NCBI GenBank assembly: GCA_003427395.1
Contig: BFEA01000020.1
Coordinates: 1,132,824-1,163,917 of the forward strand
Direction of reading: 5' to 3'
Source of the DNA: Chara braunii
Taxonomy: Eukaryota; Streptophyta; Charophyceae; Charales; Characeae
Length of the DNA stretch: 31,094 nt
A program made the position numbers and the translations under genes. The notes under the pieces are model-generated. The model saw nothing but the letters and a program-made list of their open reading frames with translations, was not told where the DNA came from and did no database searches. The first letter of the stretch is position 1; each line of letters opens with the position of its first letter. Positions 1 to 9,606 of the stretch are shown here, one piece after another.

Positions 1-235
1 AAATGCAGCCCCCTCTCAACCCAACCCCATGAAAAAAAAATAGCAGATCACTGTTTTCTTTGCGGATTCGGGGAGATCTCGACAAGCGCAGTCCAACCCC
101 ATCATCAAAAAAAAAATAAAAAAAAATTGACCCGGTTTTGGGCCCAACCGGATTTCCGGTTGGACCACCGGGGTTCCAACCGGCCTGGTTGGGTCAGGTC
201 CGGTCCAACCGGCCGGTGGCCGGTGCAGCCCTGGT
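1..235. repeat. A-rich and palindrome-rich GC repeat
   Basis: This stretch has no credible gene. It contains two A-runs (about 31-41 and 109-126), each preceded by the word CCAACCCCAT or CAACCCCAT. A GC-rich block dominated by CCGG, GGTT and AACC words follows. A clean inverted repeat sits at 144-163: CCAACCGG, a four-base ATTT loop, then CCGGTTGG. The block ends next to LTR-A copy 1. It may be the remnant of a small non-autonomous element or a local satellite; I cannot tell which. Confidence 0.5.
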
Positions 236-1330
236 GAGAACGATATACAGAAAGCCAAGTTGCGAAATCACACAGATGTCCAAGTAGTCGTGTACAAGCA
301 GGGAGCACAAATGCACCGAGATTCCATCCAAATAAGAGCAATACAATGAACTCATGAGCCAATGTTCAAGCCCTCAGGCCACACCAACACAGTTTCCAAT
401 GTCGCTCCCCTCTGTCTGGCGCCCAGTGCCCAGCCTACACTACTTGCCTATCCTACTACCTCCGCATTCACACAACAGGCTGACTTCGACTTTGAAGACC
501 AATGTACATGACGTCAACACCATAGCCGACCTCCCTCATGCACCAGGTACGTATCTCGTCTCCCCTTATCAGACCCTGACCACCCATACTTGCCTCCTTC
601 CTGAAGACCACCGATCGCCCCTTACCCCCCAGCGACCTGCAGCCCGGCTATGGCTGCCTGCCCTCCGCTGCCCAGCAGCGCCCCTCTCACCTCACAAGCG
701 CCCGCATGCGCCCTGGCCTGCTAACGCAGCACACAGCCTATCGCACAGCAACGCAGCAGCGTGACCGCAATGCCTGTGTGGGCCAGCATCCTCACGCTGG
801 CAGCCCTTCCTCCTATATGGAAGTGGCAGCCTGTGTCTGGCTGCATGTGGCCTGGCTGGGAAGCTTCCAGTAGCTTCAGGTCAGGCCCCAGTGTCTGCGC
901 CCAGGCCCAGCTTCTTTGGTTGAGGGCCTGGGCCCTTTTCGGTTGGGCATGCCCAGGATTTCCAGACTCGGGCCATTCACTGCATTTGCACAGGACCCGG
1001 GGTATGTACGTTGACAATGCTGCTTTTCAGTAGGCCCGCAGCCACTTTGTGATGTATCTGCCTTGCATTGTGTGTGTGTGTGTGTGCCCATGCGCAACTA
1101 CCCAGGCCTGGGCTCAACTGTACGGCGCAGCACAGGGAGGCTCACGCTTTCTCTCAACCAACTGGCGTGCTGCAACTGCCTGAGTACCCACATATGAAAA
1201 ATATCAATTTTTGGCCTCTGGTGAATATTCAGGCCCGCCTTCACTTAGGGCGGGCACGGGGCTTGCTGAGGTCCTCTGCCCAGAACATGTGCATGTCTGA
1301 CAAGGGCCCTGCGAGGGCTCATTCCTCGCA
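236..1330 (-). mobile_element. Solo LTR-A, copy 1
   Basis: This block aligns along its length with 16139-17260 in the same orientation and with 24345-25461 in the opposite orientation. Shared landmarks include ACAATGAACTC near 344, TTCCAGTAGCTTC near 863, the CCCAGTGTCTGCGCCCAGG block near 887, and CACTTAGGGCGGGCAC near 1243. Read on the minus strand it begins TGCGAGGAATGAGCC at 1330, matching the TGCAAGGG start of copy 3. Its other end, at 236, lacks about 18 bp found in the other copies, and no PBS adjoins it. I therefore read it as a solo or truncated LTR. A (TG)n run lies at about 1070-1086. Confidence 0.75.
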
Positions 1331-1332
1331 AC

Positions 1333-2571
1333 TGTTATGGTCCTGGTCATTTCCCAAGTGCAAATTCACAAGGAAAGATAATGCCACCCAATTGCGAAGC
1401 AAATGAAAGCACTTGCAAAGAGATAGAGACCAAAGAAGAAGAGATAAAGAAGAAGAAGAAAAAGAAGAAGATGTACACCAGCAAGATCAATGACAAATCC
1501 CCCTTCTCTCCCCACCTTCCTCCTCCTCCTTGCCTTCGCCAATCTTGTTCTTCTCCCAAATAATAATAATAACAATGAGTGGTTGGACCAGAATCAATAT
1601 CCGAAGTTCCCTGTTACTGCCAGCACAACAATAGGTCCACCATAGCCATGGCTTCCCACTTCATCTTCCTCTCACATGCCAAGGCTATGGCGGACTACTA
1701 AGGGCTCTGCCCTCATGTGCAAAAGAAAACTCAAAGCAGCTATGATCGGTGCTCTCCAGGCCGCCATGCCTGACTCTGCCGCGAAGCTTCCTTGGTGCGG
1801 CACTACCCCCAATGGGCCCTTCCAGATGCAGCGCCTAACAAGGTGATGAAGATGGTGTCCACCATAGCCAGGTAGGTAACTCGCCACTCTCCTCCCTCGT
1901 CCCCTTTGTCCTCCTCCTCAAGCTGGGCTGCTCGCCATAGCCAAGCTGAGCGCCCAGCTCTCCTTCGGCCTCCCAGGCAGTGCTCTGAGACACAGTGCCT
2001 GCTTAAGCAGTATGTGGCCCAACCTTGCACACCAGAAATGAGGAGAATCTACTCCCTCCTCCAGAAGATATAACGGCCTACTTGCCTCTTGGGCGGTGAC
2101 TTCCAGGCTGCGCGGCCTCCAAGCAACCGGTACCTCCTCCCTTTCAGAGGGAAACATCATTGCAGGCTCTGATATTGTCCATACAGGCCTAGACTCAGGA
2201 TACTTGGACTGGTACCTGCCTACCTCTAGCCTACCACTACTTGAGTGGTACCACCTACCTGCTACTTGAGGGTTTTCCCAGCTGCTCTAAGTGTCGCGGG
2301 CCTACCCCCGCAACTTGAGTGTTTTTTCCGCTGCAACCCTCAAAGTCAGGTAAGTACCAGCCCTGCGGGGCCTCCAAATGAACGAGTACCCTTGCGGGTC
2401 ACACACACACTCAGGCCGACAAGCACTCAAACAGGCATGCAGACCACCGGGCACGCACACACACAGACTTAGAAAACTCAGCAGAATCCGGGAATCTCAG
2501 CAAGGCATACATTCCAGCGGCAAAACCCATAAATCAGCGGTGTTATGTCTGTGTTTTGGCCGGTCATTACA
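1333..2571 (-). repeat. 3' LTR of the LTR-E element
   Basis: This is 1239 bp, reading TGTAATGACC at its 5' end (2571) on the minus strand and ending CA at 1333. It closely resembles 5463-6795 and 27987-29323. Shared landmarks are the AAG-repeat near 1433-1470, the AAGCTTC(T)TTG block, GATATA near 2068 (a possible minus-strand TATA-like site) and repeated ACTTGAG words near 2240-2320. Relative to the other copies it lacks a 71-bp segment near 2240 and has a shorter AAG run. That is the main reason it is shorter than its partner. Confidence 0.88.
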
Positions 2572-2587
2572 CTACCCCCCTCTCAAG
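2572..2587 (-). other. Polypurine tract of the LTR-E element
   Basis: On the minus strand this reads CTTGAGAGGGGGGTAG and lies directly upstream of the TGTAATGACC start of the 3' LTR. A purine-rich run in exactly this place primes plus-strand DNA synthesis in LTR retrotransposons. Its position confirms both the element's orientation and the LTR boundary. Confidence 0.85.
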
Positions 2588-2916
2588 GGCGAGGTCCCTT
2601 CGAGCGAGTAACTCATTCAGAGTCCCTACAAAATGCAGCATAAGGGTAGATTAGAAAAAGGGCTTCGGTATGACCATGAGGAGTACTAAGTGTTGCAGAG
2701 AACTTAGCAGTGTATCCATTGGCTATCTGTCATTCATAAGCTTTAACAACACGGGTAGCATTCTGTAACAGCTCTATCAGGTCAATCCAGTCGAACTCAT
2801 CCAACGGGTGATATAGGAAGTGAACTTTGTACTGTTTGTTCCTTCCTTATCCTTCATGTGAAACAATTATGTCTATTTCATGGACCAGCGTTGGTAGCAC
2901 AAGGAATCATAGGGTC

Positions 2917-3171
2917 TCAAAAAGAAAAAGTCTCATCAGCAATGTGGGGAAACAATTTGGATGCATGAAAGACCGGATACGTACACAGATGAGGTGGCAC
3001 GTCAATCACAAATGAAGGACCAAACTCATCCTCCACTACCACCTTCAAAATCCGCCAAGGACCATAGTATAGTCGAAGAAGCTTCTGGGATATCATGGCA
3101 TGCTGGCGCTTGTTCATCGCTGTGATGGCAACTTTGGGCAAGCATGCGTACTTGGCATTGTAACTAGGCAT
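2917..3171 (-). pseudogene. Integrase C-terminal region (LTR-E element)
   Basis: Open for 84 codons on the minus strand. It shows the Ty3/Gypsy integrase tail signature: a YYGPWRIL motif at about residues 35-42, GPSFVIDVPPHL at about 51-62, and YPVFHASKLFPH at about 65-76. The family uses this region, after the catalytic core, for DNA or chromatin contact. It lies just downstream (in the minus sense) of the integrase core at 3206-3830 but is separated from it by a frame break and missing sequence. The remaining bases to the PPT at 2587 hold no recognisable domain. It is decayed and unlikely to be expressed as a functional protein. Confidence 0.8.
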
Positions 3172-3205
3172 GCCGGGCAGCAGACCAGGTGACCGAGGGG
3201 ATTTG

Positions 3206-3830
3206 TCAACCGTATTGCGGCTGATTCGGTGTCACGCTAGTTGCAGAGTGAATGAAGTTGTTGTACAACCCCTTCACTTTGTGTAACTCCTTGTCCCACA
3301 TGTTCTGATCCGGAACAATCAGAGCGCGGAGAAGTTGAATGACGGTATGGTTGATTTCCTCAACCAACCCATTGGCTTTGGGGTGTCGACCAAATGTCTT
3401 CTTCAGTGTAACATCATAGATCTGAGAGGTGTCGGGAGGGCCATACAACAGAATGTACTGCTGGAGAGACTCTTCCATCACAAACTCAGTCGGTGCATGA
3501 GGTGGTAACGGGATCAAGTTCAAAATTTTGGAAAAATGATCCACAATGACTATGACTTGTGAATGTCCTCCCTCACTTATCTTCCCCATGTCCGTAAAGT
3601 CAATGGAAACCGACTCACCGGGTCCATCAGGAATGGGGAGGGGTTTCAACAAGCCGTAGTGCTTATGCCTATGGACCTTGGTTCTTTGGCAAACTTGACA
3701 TTCAGTGATAAAATTATGAGCAGATGCATTCTCTGCCAATCAAACTGTTGTAAGACTCGCATAAATCTTTTCGAAGCCAAAGTGTGCACACCGACCGTGA
3801 GCTAAATCCAAGAAATGATTTCGGAGAGGC
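3206..3830 (-). pseudogene. Integrase zinc-binding and core region (LTR-E)
   Basis: On the minus strand the HHCC zinc-binding module is visible: two His near AHGRCAHFGFEK (about 3770-3800) and the Cys pair in CQVCQRTK (about 3680-3700). An in-frame TGA at 3742-3740 interrupts it. The catalytic core follows with a first acidic position in SIDFTDMGK, the family motif DHFSKILNLIPLPP, and the glutamate region FGRHPKANGLVEEINHT. The usual central Asp motif (SDRDPRF in relatives) is absent between LLYGPPDT and the GRHP motif, so a short deletion has removed a catalytic residue. The product would have integrated element DNA into the host genome; this copy cannot. Confidence 0.85.
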
Positions 3831-3990
3831 TCATGGTTAGGTACACACAAACAGTCGAACTTACCATAGCGTCGAAATAACAGACCCTCCCATTCGTGAA
3901 AATCAGGTTGGCTGCTAGAGTCAGCCTTGATATGCTCAAGGATGGGACCGAGGTCCAGATCATTGGCAGTGTGCTCGACCAGATCCTCCT

Positions 3991-4581
3991 TCAGTTTCTT
4001 CTGAAGGTTATAAAGTTCACAAGGAAAGTCAAAAACTCAGGATGATGAGACAAATCATCATCGACACGATTATAACAGTCTTTCTTGTGCTTCAATTCAA
4101 AATTATATACGACAATATCATGCAACCAGCGGGTCAACGTCAGAGAAAGATCAGTTTGTGATGTGATCCACTGCAAGGTCTGATGATCTGAATAGACCTT
4201 AAAGTCGTGACCCAAGAGGTAGTGTTTCCAATGTGTCAATGCCTCTCGCAAGGCATAGAGCTCACACATGTATGAGGAGGTAGCTACCTTGTGGCTGGGC
4301 ATGCGTTTGCTGTAATATTCGAGCGAACGCAAGCCATCACCATCATCTTGTTGCAGCACTGCGCTTATCCCATACTGACTCGCATCCGTAGTGACTACGA
4401 ATGTGAGGTTGGGGTCTGCAATGCGGAGCATAGGATGACTCACCAAAGCTTCCTTCAAAGTGTGGAACCCAACTTCACACTTCTCACACCGCACATAAGT
4501 GACATTCTTGCTTGTTAATCTCAAGAGTGGGTGAGCAATGACAGAAAAAATTGGCACAAACTTCCGGTAATATGAAGCCAA
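3991..4581 (-). pseudogene. RT thumb/connection and RNase H (LTR-E)
   Basis: Open for 196 codons on the minus strand. It begins with the RT-connection motif SYYRKFVPIFS and reaches the RNase H domain at TTDASQYGISAVLQQ (first catalytic Asp, about residue 67). Next come the Glu in YMCELYALREAL (about 107) and YSDHQTLQWI (about 131). The last catalytic area reads NRVDDDLSHHPE, corresponding to the NVVADALSR type motif of relatives. All expected RNase H acidic positions seem present, so this is the best preserved domain of the element. It is out of frame with the RT block at 4624-5255. The segment 3831-3990 between it and IN is linker with no identified motif. Confidence 0.87.
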
Positions 4582-4623
4582 ACCGAGAAAGGAACTCAGT
4601 TCGAGTACATTCGTCGGTTGAGG

Positions 4624-5255
4624 TCAGTTCCATATGACCTTAATCTTGGCAACGGACAACCGGTACCCGAGATAGATGATACTATCCCTCCCAAACTCGG
4701 ATTTTTCTAAGTTGAGATGCAGCTTCACATCCTTGTGGATCTGCAAAACTCCCTGAAGGTGCTTGAGGTGCTCTTCTATGGACTTGCTGAAAATTAGGAT
4801 GTCGTAGAGATAAACGACAACAAACCTGCTAAGCTGATGGTGGAAAACCTTGTCCATGCGGCACTGAAATGTAGCTGGTGCATTTGTGAGATCGAAGAGC
4901 ATAACAATAAACTCGTACAACCCATCGCACATTTTGAATAAGGTTTTGTGTTGGTCAGTCAGATCAACTTCAATCTGGTGGTAGCCGGACTTGAGGTCGA
5001 TCTTGGAGAAAACCTTGCACCCACCTGCAGCATCCAGCAAGTCATTTATGTGTGGCAAGGGATAAGTGTTTTTTCTGGTGATACAGTTTAGGCCACGATA
5101 GTCGATGAACATCCAAAGTTTGCCTCCTTTCTTGGGCACAAAAAGGACAGGTGCACTGAACTCAGACTCACTATATCCATCCGAGTCTACGATCAATCAA
5201 GTCATCAATCTGTCTTCTCAACTCCTCCAACTCGCGTTGCTCCATACGGTAGCGC
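4624..5255 (-). pseudogene. Reverse transcriptase with mutated active site (LTR-E)
   Basis: The minus strand encodes a Ty3/Gypsy RT palm and fingers. RT begins near 5255 with a YRMEQRELEELRRQIDDL stretch, shifts frame near 5196, and then runs through FSAPVLFVPKKGGKLWM, FIDYRGLN, YPLPHINDLLD, FSKIDLKSGYHQI and the catalytic segment. The normal YLDDILIFS box reads YLYDILIFS, because the second codon pair carries TAC where GAC is expected (4804-4806), removing one metal-binding Asp. The block stays open from 5196 to 4624. With the frameshift and the active-site change it would be catalytically dead. Upstream, the sequence goes straight into the untranslated leader, so gag and protease have been deleted. 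Confidence 0.9.
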
Positions 5256-5448
5256 CACCCCAAGCATTCACTCAAACAACCTGGTCAGGTCTGCTGTCGA
5301 TCCAACATGACCTAACCAGGTGGGGCAGCATCCACATCACCTCGCTGCCCCTCTTAACCTAACCTCCAACCCTAATCCGAGGTTAGTTAGCCCTAAGTAA
5401 CTCAGAATTACGGTTAGGGTGCCTAACCTCTCACCAACAAGTAAGTCC
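5256..5448 (-). other. 5' leader of the LTR-E element
   Basis: This non-coding segment lies between the PBS and the truncated RT. It aligns with 27785-27973 of the second LTR-E element, which shows it is a leader rather than a remnant of gag. A hairpin with 12-nt arms at 5280-5291 and 5309-5320 (CCTGGTCAGGTC and GACCTAACCAGG, 11 of 12 complementary, 17-nt loop) is conserved in the other element. Several CCTAACC and GGTTAGG words between 5356 and 5430 give further inverted pairs. They look telomere-like but do not form a tandem array. Confidence 0.7.
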
Positions 5449-5460
5449 GCTCCAATACCA
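5449..5460 (-). other. Primer-binding site (LTR-E element)
   Basis: On the minus strand it reads TGGTATTGGAGC, matching 10 of 12 bases of TGGTATCAGAGC, the complement of the plant initiator-Met tRNA 3' end. It starts two bases inside the 5' LTR, which ends at 5463. This is where minus-strand DNA synthesis is primed. Confidence 0.85.
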
Positions 5461-5462
5461 AA

Positions 5463-6795
5463 TGTATGATCCTGGTCATTTCGGAAATGCAAATTCACAA
5501 GGAAAGACAATGCCACCCAATTGCGAAAGAAATGAAAGCACTTGCAAAAAGATAGAGACCAAAGAAGAAGAGAGAAAGAAGAAGAAGAAGAAGAAGAAGA
5601 AGAAGAAGAAGAAGAAGAAGAAAATGAAGATGTACACCACCAAGACCAATGACAAATCCCCCTTCTCTCTCCACCTTCCTCCTCCTCCTTGTCTTCGCCA
5701 TCTTATTCTTCTCACAGCACAACAATGAGTGGTTGAACCAAAATCAATATCCGAAGTTCCCTCTTACTGCCAGCACAACAATAGGTCCACCATAGTCATG
5801 GCTTCCCCCCTCATCTTCCTTTCACATACCAAGGCTATGGTGGACTACTAAGGGCTCTGCCCTCCTGTGCAAAAGACAACTTAAAGCAGCTCTGGTCACT
5901 GCTCTTTAGGCCGCCATGCCTTACTCTGCCTCGAAGCTTCCTTGGTGCGGCACTACCCCCACTGGGGCCTTCCAGATGGCAGCGCCTAACAAGGTGATGA
6001 AGATAGTGTGCACCATAGCCAGGTAGCCTCAGCACTCTCCTCCTTCGCCCCCTTCGTCCTCCTCCTCAAGCTGGGCTGCTCGTCATAGCCAAGCTGAGCG
6101 CCCAGCTCTCCTTCGTGCTCCCAGGCAGCACTTCGAGACACAGCGCCCGCTCAAACAGTATGTCGCCCAACCTTGCACACCGCAAATGAGGAGCTACTCG
6201 CTCCTCCAGAAGATATAGTGGCCTACTTGCCTCTTGGGCGGTGACTTCCAGGCCGCGCGGTCTCCAAGCAACCGGTACCTCCTCCCTTTCGGAGGGAAAC
6301 ATCATTGCAGGTGCTAATACTGTCCGTATAGGCCCTGGACTTAGGTTACTTGGACTGGTACCGGCCTACCTCTAGCCTACCACTACTGGGCCTCTAAAAA
6401 TGGCAACTTTTTGTCATCTTCTGCTCGGCCTCGAGTACCCAACACATCTACCACTACTTGAGTAGTACCGACCTGCCTGCAACTTGAGGGTTTTCCCCGC
6501 TGCTCTAAGTGTTGTGGGCCTACCCCTGCTACTTGAGCGTTTTCCCCGCTGCAACCTTCAAAGTCATGGCCACAGGTAAGTACCGGCCCTGCGGGACCTC
6601 CAAACGAACAAGTACCCTTGTGGGTCACACACAGACTCAGGCCGACAAGCACTCAGACAGGCACGCAGACCAGCGGGCACGCAGACACCCAGACTTAGAA
6701 AACTCAGCAGAATGTGGGAATCTCAGCACGGCATACATTCCAGTGGCAAAACCCAGCAGCAGTGTTCTCTCTCTGTGTTTTGGCGGGTCATTACA
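5463..6795 (-). repeat. 5' LTR of the LTR-E element
   Basis: This is 1333 bp. On the minus strand it starts TGTAATGACCCGCC at 6795 and ends ATCATACA at 5463, adjacent to the PBS. It is close to 1333-2571 across most of its length by eye, with an expanded AAG tract at about 5564-5625. A GATATAG site near 6213 (TATATC on the minus strand) is conserved in all three LTR-E copies and could be part of the promoter. No open frame here looks coding. Confidence 0.88.
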
Positions 6796-6884
6796 ACACA
6801 AAAACAAGCCAAAAAGGTTCCTTTTTTTTCTTTTGTTTTTGACACACATACATATTTGATTGATTGATTGTGATTGGTTGATCA

Positions 6885-6930
<46 letters not shown>

Positions 6931-6999
6931 ACTGCAATAACTCAACTCAAATCTGCAATAATCGTGGGCTGCGGGGTCGTCACGTTAGGTCAAGGGCCC
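6796..6999. repeat. Spacer with GATT microsatellite
   Basis: A T-rich run (about 6820-6840) is followed by an imperfect then perfect (GATT)n tract at about 6857-6930. No gene or RNA is seen. It separates the LTR-E element from element D. Confidence 0.8.
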
Positions 7000-8042
7000 A
7001 AAACCGGGTCAAAAGTCACGACCTAAGTCCTGTTAAAGCCTGGACGAAGGCCTGATGTCATGGGTACTCAGGGCAAGGTCAAAACTGGCCTTCAGAGGCC
7101 CTATGTGAAGCAGTTGATCCTGGGAAAGTCAGCGGTCAACCCGAGCTCCGGAACCCAGGCCTAGAAGTCATATTCAACCCGCTGGTCAGCCTCGGCTGTA
7201 GATGGATACACATCACATGTCTGCAAGTATCCAAAAGAATCTGGTCCAAGTGGGACACGTGGGAAATGTGCAACTGTACGATATCCAGGCCGTCGGCTGC
7301 CTACAGATCTGGACCATCGTACCCAGGAGACCAGAGGCTGGTCAATGTGAGTCACTATCATAAGTTGACCCAGCCCCTGCCTGAGATCATTCAGTCTTGT
7401 GCTTTCTGCTTGACGCTGGCTTGATGCTAGTGCGACGACGCGAGATTGGGGAGCTTCATGCTGGCGCCATTCTCTGTGTGCGGCGCCAGCCTTGTGGGTG
7501 ATTATTGATGACGTGGGCCACATGACCATAGCCACATTGATTGCATACTGATGGGAGTGAGGGCGAGGAGGAGGAGGAGGATCTGGACTGTGAGATTGGT
7601 ATGAGGGAGAAGGTGAAGCTTACTGGACGTACGTGTAACTACGCGTGTGCTTTGCTGATTGTCTTCAAAAAGGAGACGTGTGCCATCCCCCTTCGCTGCT
7701 GCTAACGTGGCAAGAGGATGGGCGCCCTGCTGTGCCCTGCTCGTTGTATATGTCAGAGATTGCCAGGGAAGAACTGTACTGCTGACGTGGTGAGTTGGGA
7801 AGGGAATGCCCGAGGAGGAAGAGGGCTCATGTGGGATCCTGCTATGATATTTCGTGTGGGAACTCTCCTCCCCCTCTCTGTCTCATCGACCCTTCTCCTC
7901 ATTCTCTTCTCTGGTTTCGAGACATTTGGAGACATGTATGACGAGTATGGTTTCATGAACGACTTTGGAGACATTGACATCGCGCTGTGACAGACTTGTA
8001 TCTCGTCATTTGTGAGCTCCTCATCTGACTGGGTTCATTACA
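7000..8042 (+). repeat. Probable 5' LTR of element D (start unresolved)
   Basis: The right end is fixed by the CA at 8041-8042, three bases before a perfect PBS. There is no second copy in the window, so the left end cannot be placed; I give a rounded start. The region contains no believable gene. It includes TGACGTGG-type sites at 7509, 7703 (as TAACGTGG) and 7783. Confidence 0.5.
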
Positions 8043-8146
8043 ATTTGGTATCAGAGCATTATCTTCCTTACCTCGCTATCTGCTGAGACCGAGCACTAGT
8101 TTCGATATCGTGCGCTGGTCTTGATATTTTGCACGACCAAGATTTC

Positions 8147-8177
<31 letters not shown>

Positions 8178-8697
8178 ATAATAACGTGGACATGATGAGT
8201 TGGCCATAAGGAAGAAGCACGGCCTCATCCATGCATCGCTGCTCGAAACTTAGCTGCGCACTGGGGGATGCTGACGTGGAAGACCGGAAACTGCTGACGT
8301 GGACGGCACTGATGCTGGCGAAGGTTTGCGGACGTGGCAGGCTTCCCAGCACAACCGCACTACCCACTTCTTGATGTGTACCTTGCTGACGTAGCCCGCT
8401 GCCTATCAAAGGGGCAGTGCACCGAGGTGCTGACGTGGCACACTCCAAAAAACAACGACGTACATCTGATGACGTGGCACTTTTCCAAGCAGCAGCAGAT
8501 CCAGGTTGACGCGGGAGATACCAATCGACATTCCAGTGAGCATATACGCGTTGGTCAGTGCATTACTTCTGATGTGTTTTGGCTACATCTCCATCACTGA
8601 TACGTTCTAATTGGCCATCGATGCTAAAGTGGTACCTGTCTTGCTGACGTGTCACACAGGCTTTTCTAGAGTGGGACATGTGGCAGTCCTGACGCGA
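7509..8697 (+). promoter_or_regulatory. Array of TGACGTGG-type motifs
   Basis: TGACGTGG or one-mismatch variants occur at 7509, 7703, 7783, 8182, 8272, 8295, 8330, 8387, 8431, 8470 and 8507, with near variants at 8645 and 8690. All are on the same strand, and the densest group lies at 8272-8514. TGACGTGG is a hybrid C-box/G-box core that plant bZIP factors can bind; the binding here is inference. Some copies extend to GCTGACGTGGCA. The array straddles the LTR end and the PBS, so it lies in both the putative LTR and the leader. Confidence 0.55.
8046..8057 (+). other. Primer-binding site (element D)
   Basis: TGGTATCAGAGC is identical to the site complementary to the plant initiator-Met tRNA used by many plant LTR retrotransposons. 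It sits three bases (ATT) after the CA that ends the LTR, the usual geometry. Confidence 0.92.
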
Positions 8698-9606
8698 CAC
8701 ACTGTCGAGCTGAAGAAAGACTGGTGTGGATAGATCCTTGCACATGTGTGGCCTGGCGGGCGGACAACACAAGATTATGTTGTAGTGCCACACGCCAGGG
8801 CATTTGTCTGGTCACACAGCTATCTGCAAGAAGACAGCGAGGGAGAACGATGTGTTGTTGATTGATTGCTTTACTTACCTGTCGTGGGCTGTCTTGTGGA
8901 TGCTTGCAGACTCACCATTGTTGTGATTGTCTTCATCTCACTGGCCGTGGTCACGGAACCTGCACAGATCTTAGGAAAACATCATCGGACAGAATATCAG
9001 CAGACAATAGACATAGAATAGTGGAAATTCCGATCCTGTAATTAATTCTTTACTTCTTTATTTCTTGCTATGCGAATTGAAAATTCGTTTGTAGTGAGGC
9101 CGTGGAATTTATAACTGCTTTTATAAGTTTATTGTGCGGCATTCTCACTTGGGAAGACGACTTACCTCTGGAGTTGCTTGTGTGCATCCATCTTGACAAT
9201 ATTCATCCCTCTACTCGTCTTCCCTATCTCTATCACTTTCTTCGCCGATCAAGAAGAAGAGGTGATAAGGAACCGTGGGAAAAATAAAAGAAAAACGGAA
9301 ACAGATGATGGGCCGTCTTCGCCAGTTGCTCGCAGAACTGCACGATGTTGGTCCAGAAGCTGAGCAGCATGTACGCAGCCAGTTCGATCAGCGTGCTGCA
9401 GAGGACAAATTGTCTACAGCTGAAACTGTTGTTCAGATGCTGGAAACAAGCGGTCGAGTACAACCGATTATCGAGTGAGGATGAATGACTCTCGATTATT
9501 TTGTCGCCGAGAAGTTTGCAAAGATAGCTAGTCAAGAAGTCAAGGAGGAAGGGAAGGGAGAGAACCGAGTGAAAAGAAGGAAGAATCTGAACTGAACGAA
9601 GAAATA
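8058..9606 (+). other. Leader of element D
   Basis: About 1.5 kb without convincing coding potential lie between the PBS and gag. A trinucleotide-like ATG/ATT run occurs at 8146-8182, followed by the motif array to 8697. Beyond 8700 I see nothing recognisable apart from A-rich, lysine/glutamate-coding sequence appearing from about 9250, which may be a frameshifted gag N-terminus. Confidence 0.5.

Larger units (their letters stand above)
1333..6795 (-). mobile_element. LTR-E Ty3/Gypsy element, internally deleted
   Basis: This is a nearly complete structural retrotransposon on the minus strand. The 5' LTR is at 5463-6795, the PBS at 5449-5460, the leader at about 5256-5448, RT, RNase H and IN run between 5255 and 2917, the PPT is at 2572-2587 and the 3' LTR at 1333-2571. 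The order RT, RNase H, IN is the Ty3/Gypsy order. The internal region is only about 2.9 kb because gag and protease are missing: the leader passes almost directly into the start of RT. Both LTRs run TG to CA. I find no convincing 5-bp target duplication (GCAAC before 1333, ACACA after 6795). Stops, a frameshift and a mutated RT active site make it non-autonomous. Confidence 0.9.

Noticed and set aside
354-1406. Several 90-136 codon frames in 354-1406
   Set aside because: They lie in LTR-A, are not kept in phase in copies 2 and 3, and have no recognisable domain.
5356-5430. Interstitial telomere
   Set aside because: Telomere-like words are scattered in both orientations and never tandem.
1333-6795. 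5-bp target site duplication for the LTR-E element
   Set aside because: GCAAC on the left and ACACA on the right do not match; the flank may have decayed or been rearranged.
7718-7990. 90-codon plus frame with a hydrophobic segment before the element D PBS
   Set aside because: It lies within the probable LTR and has no homologous frame in the window to support it; considered chance.
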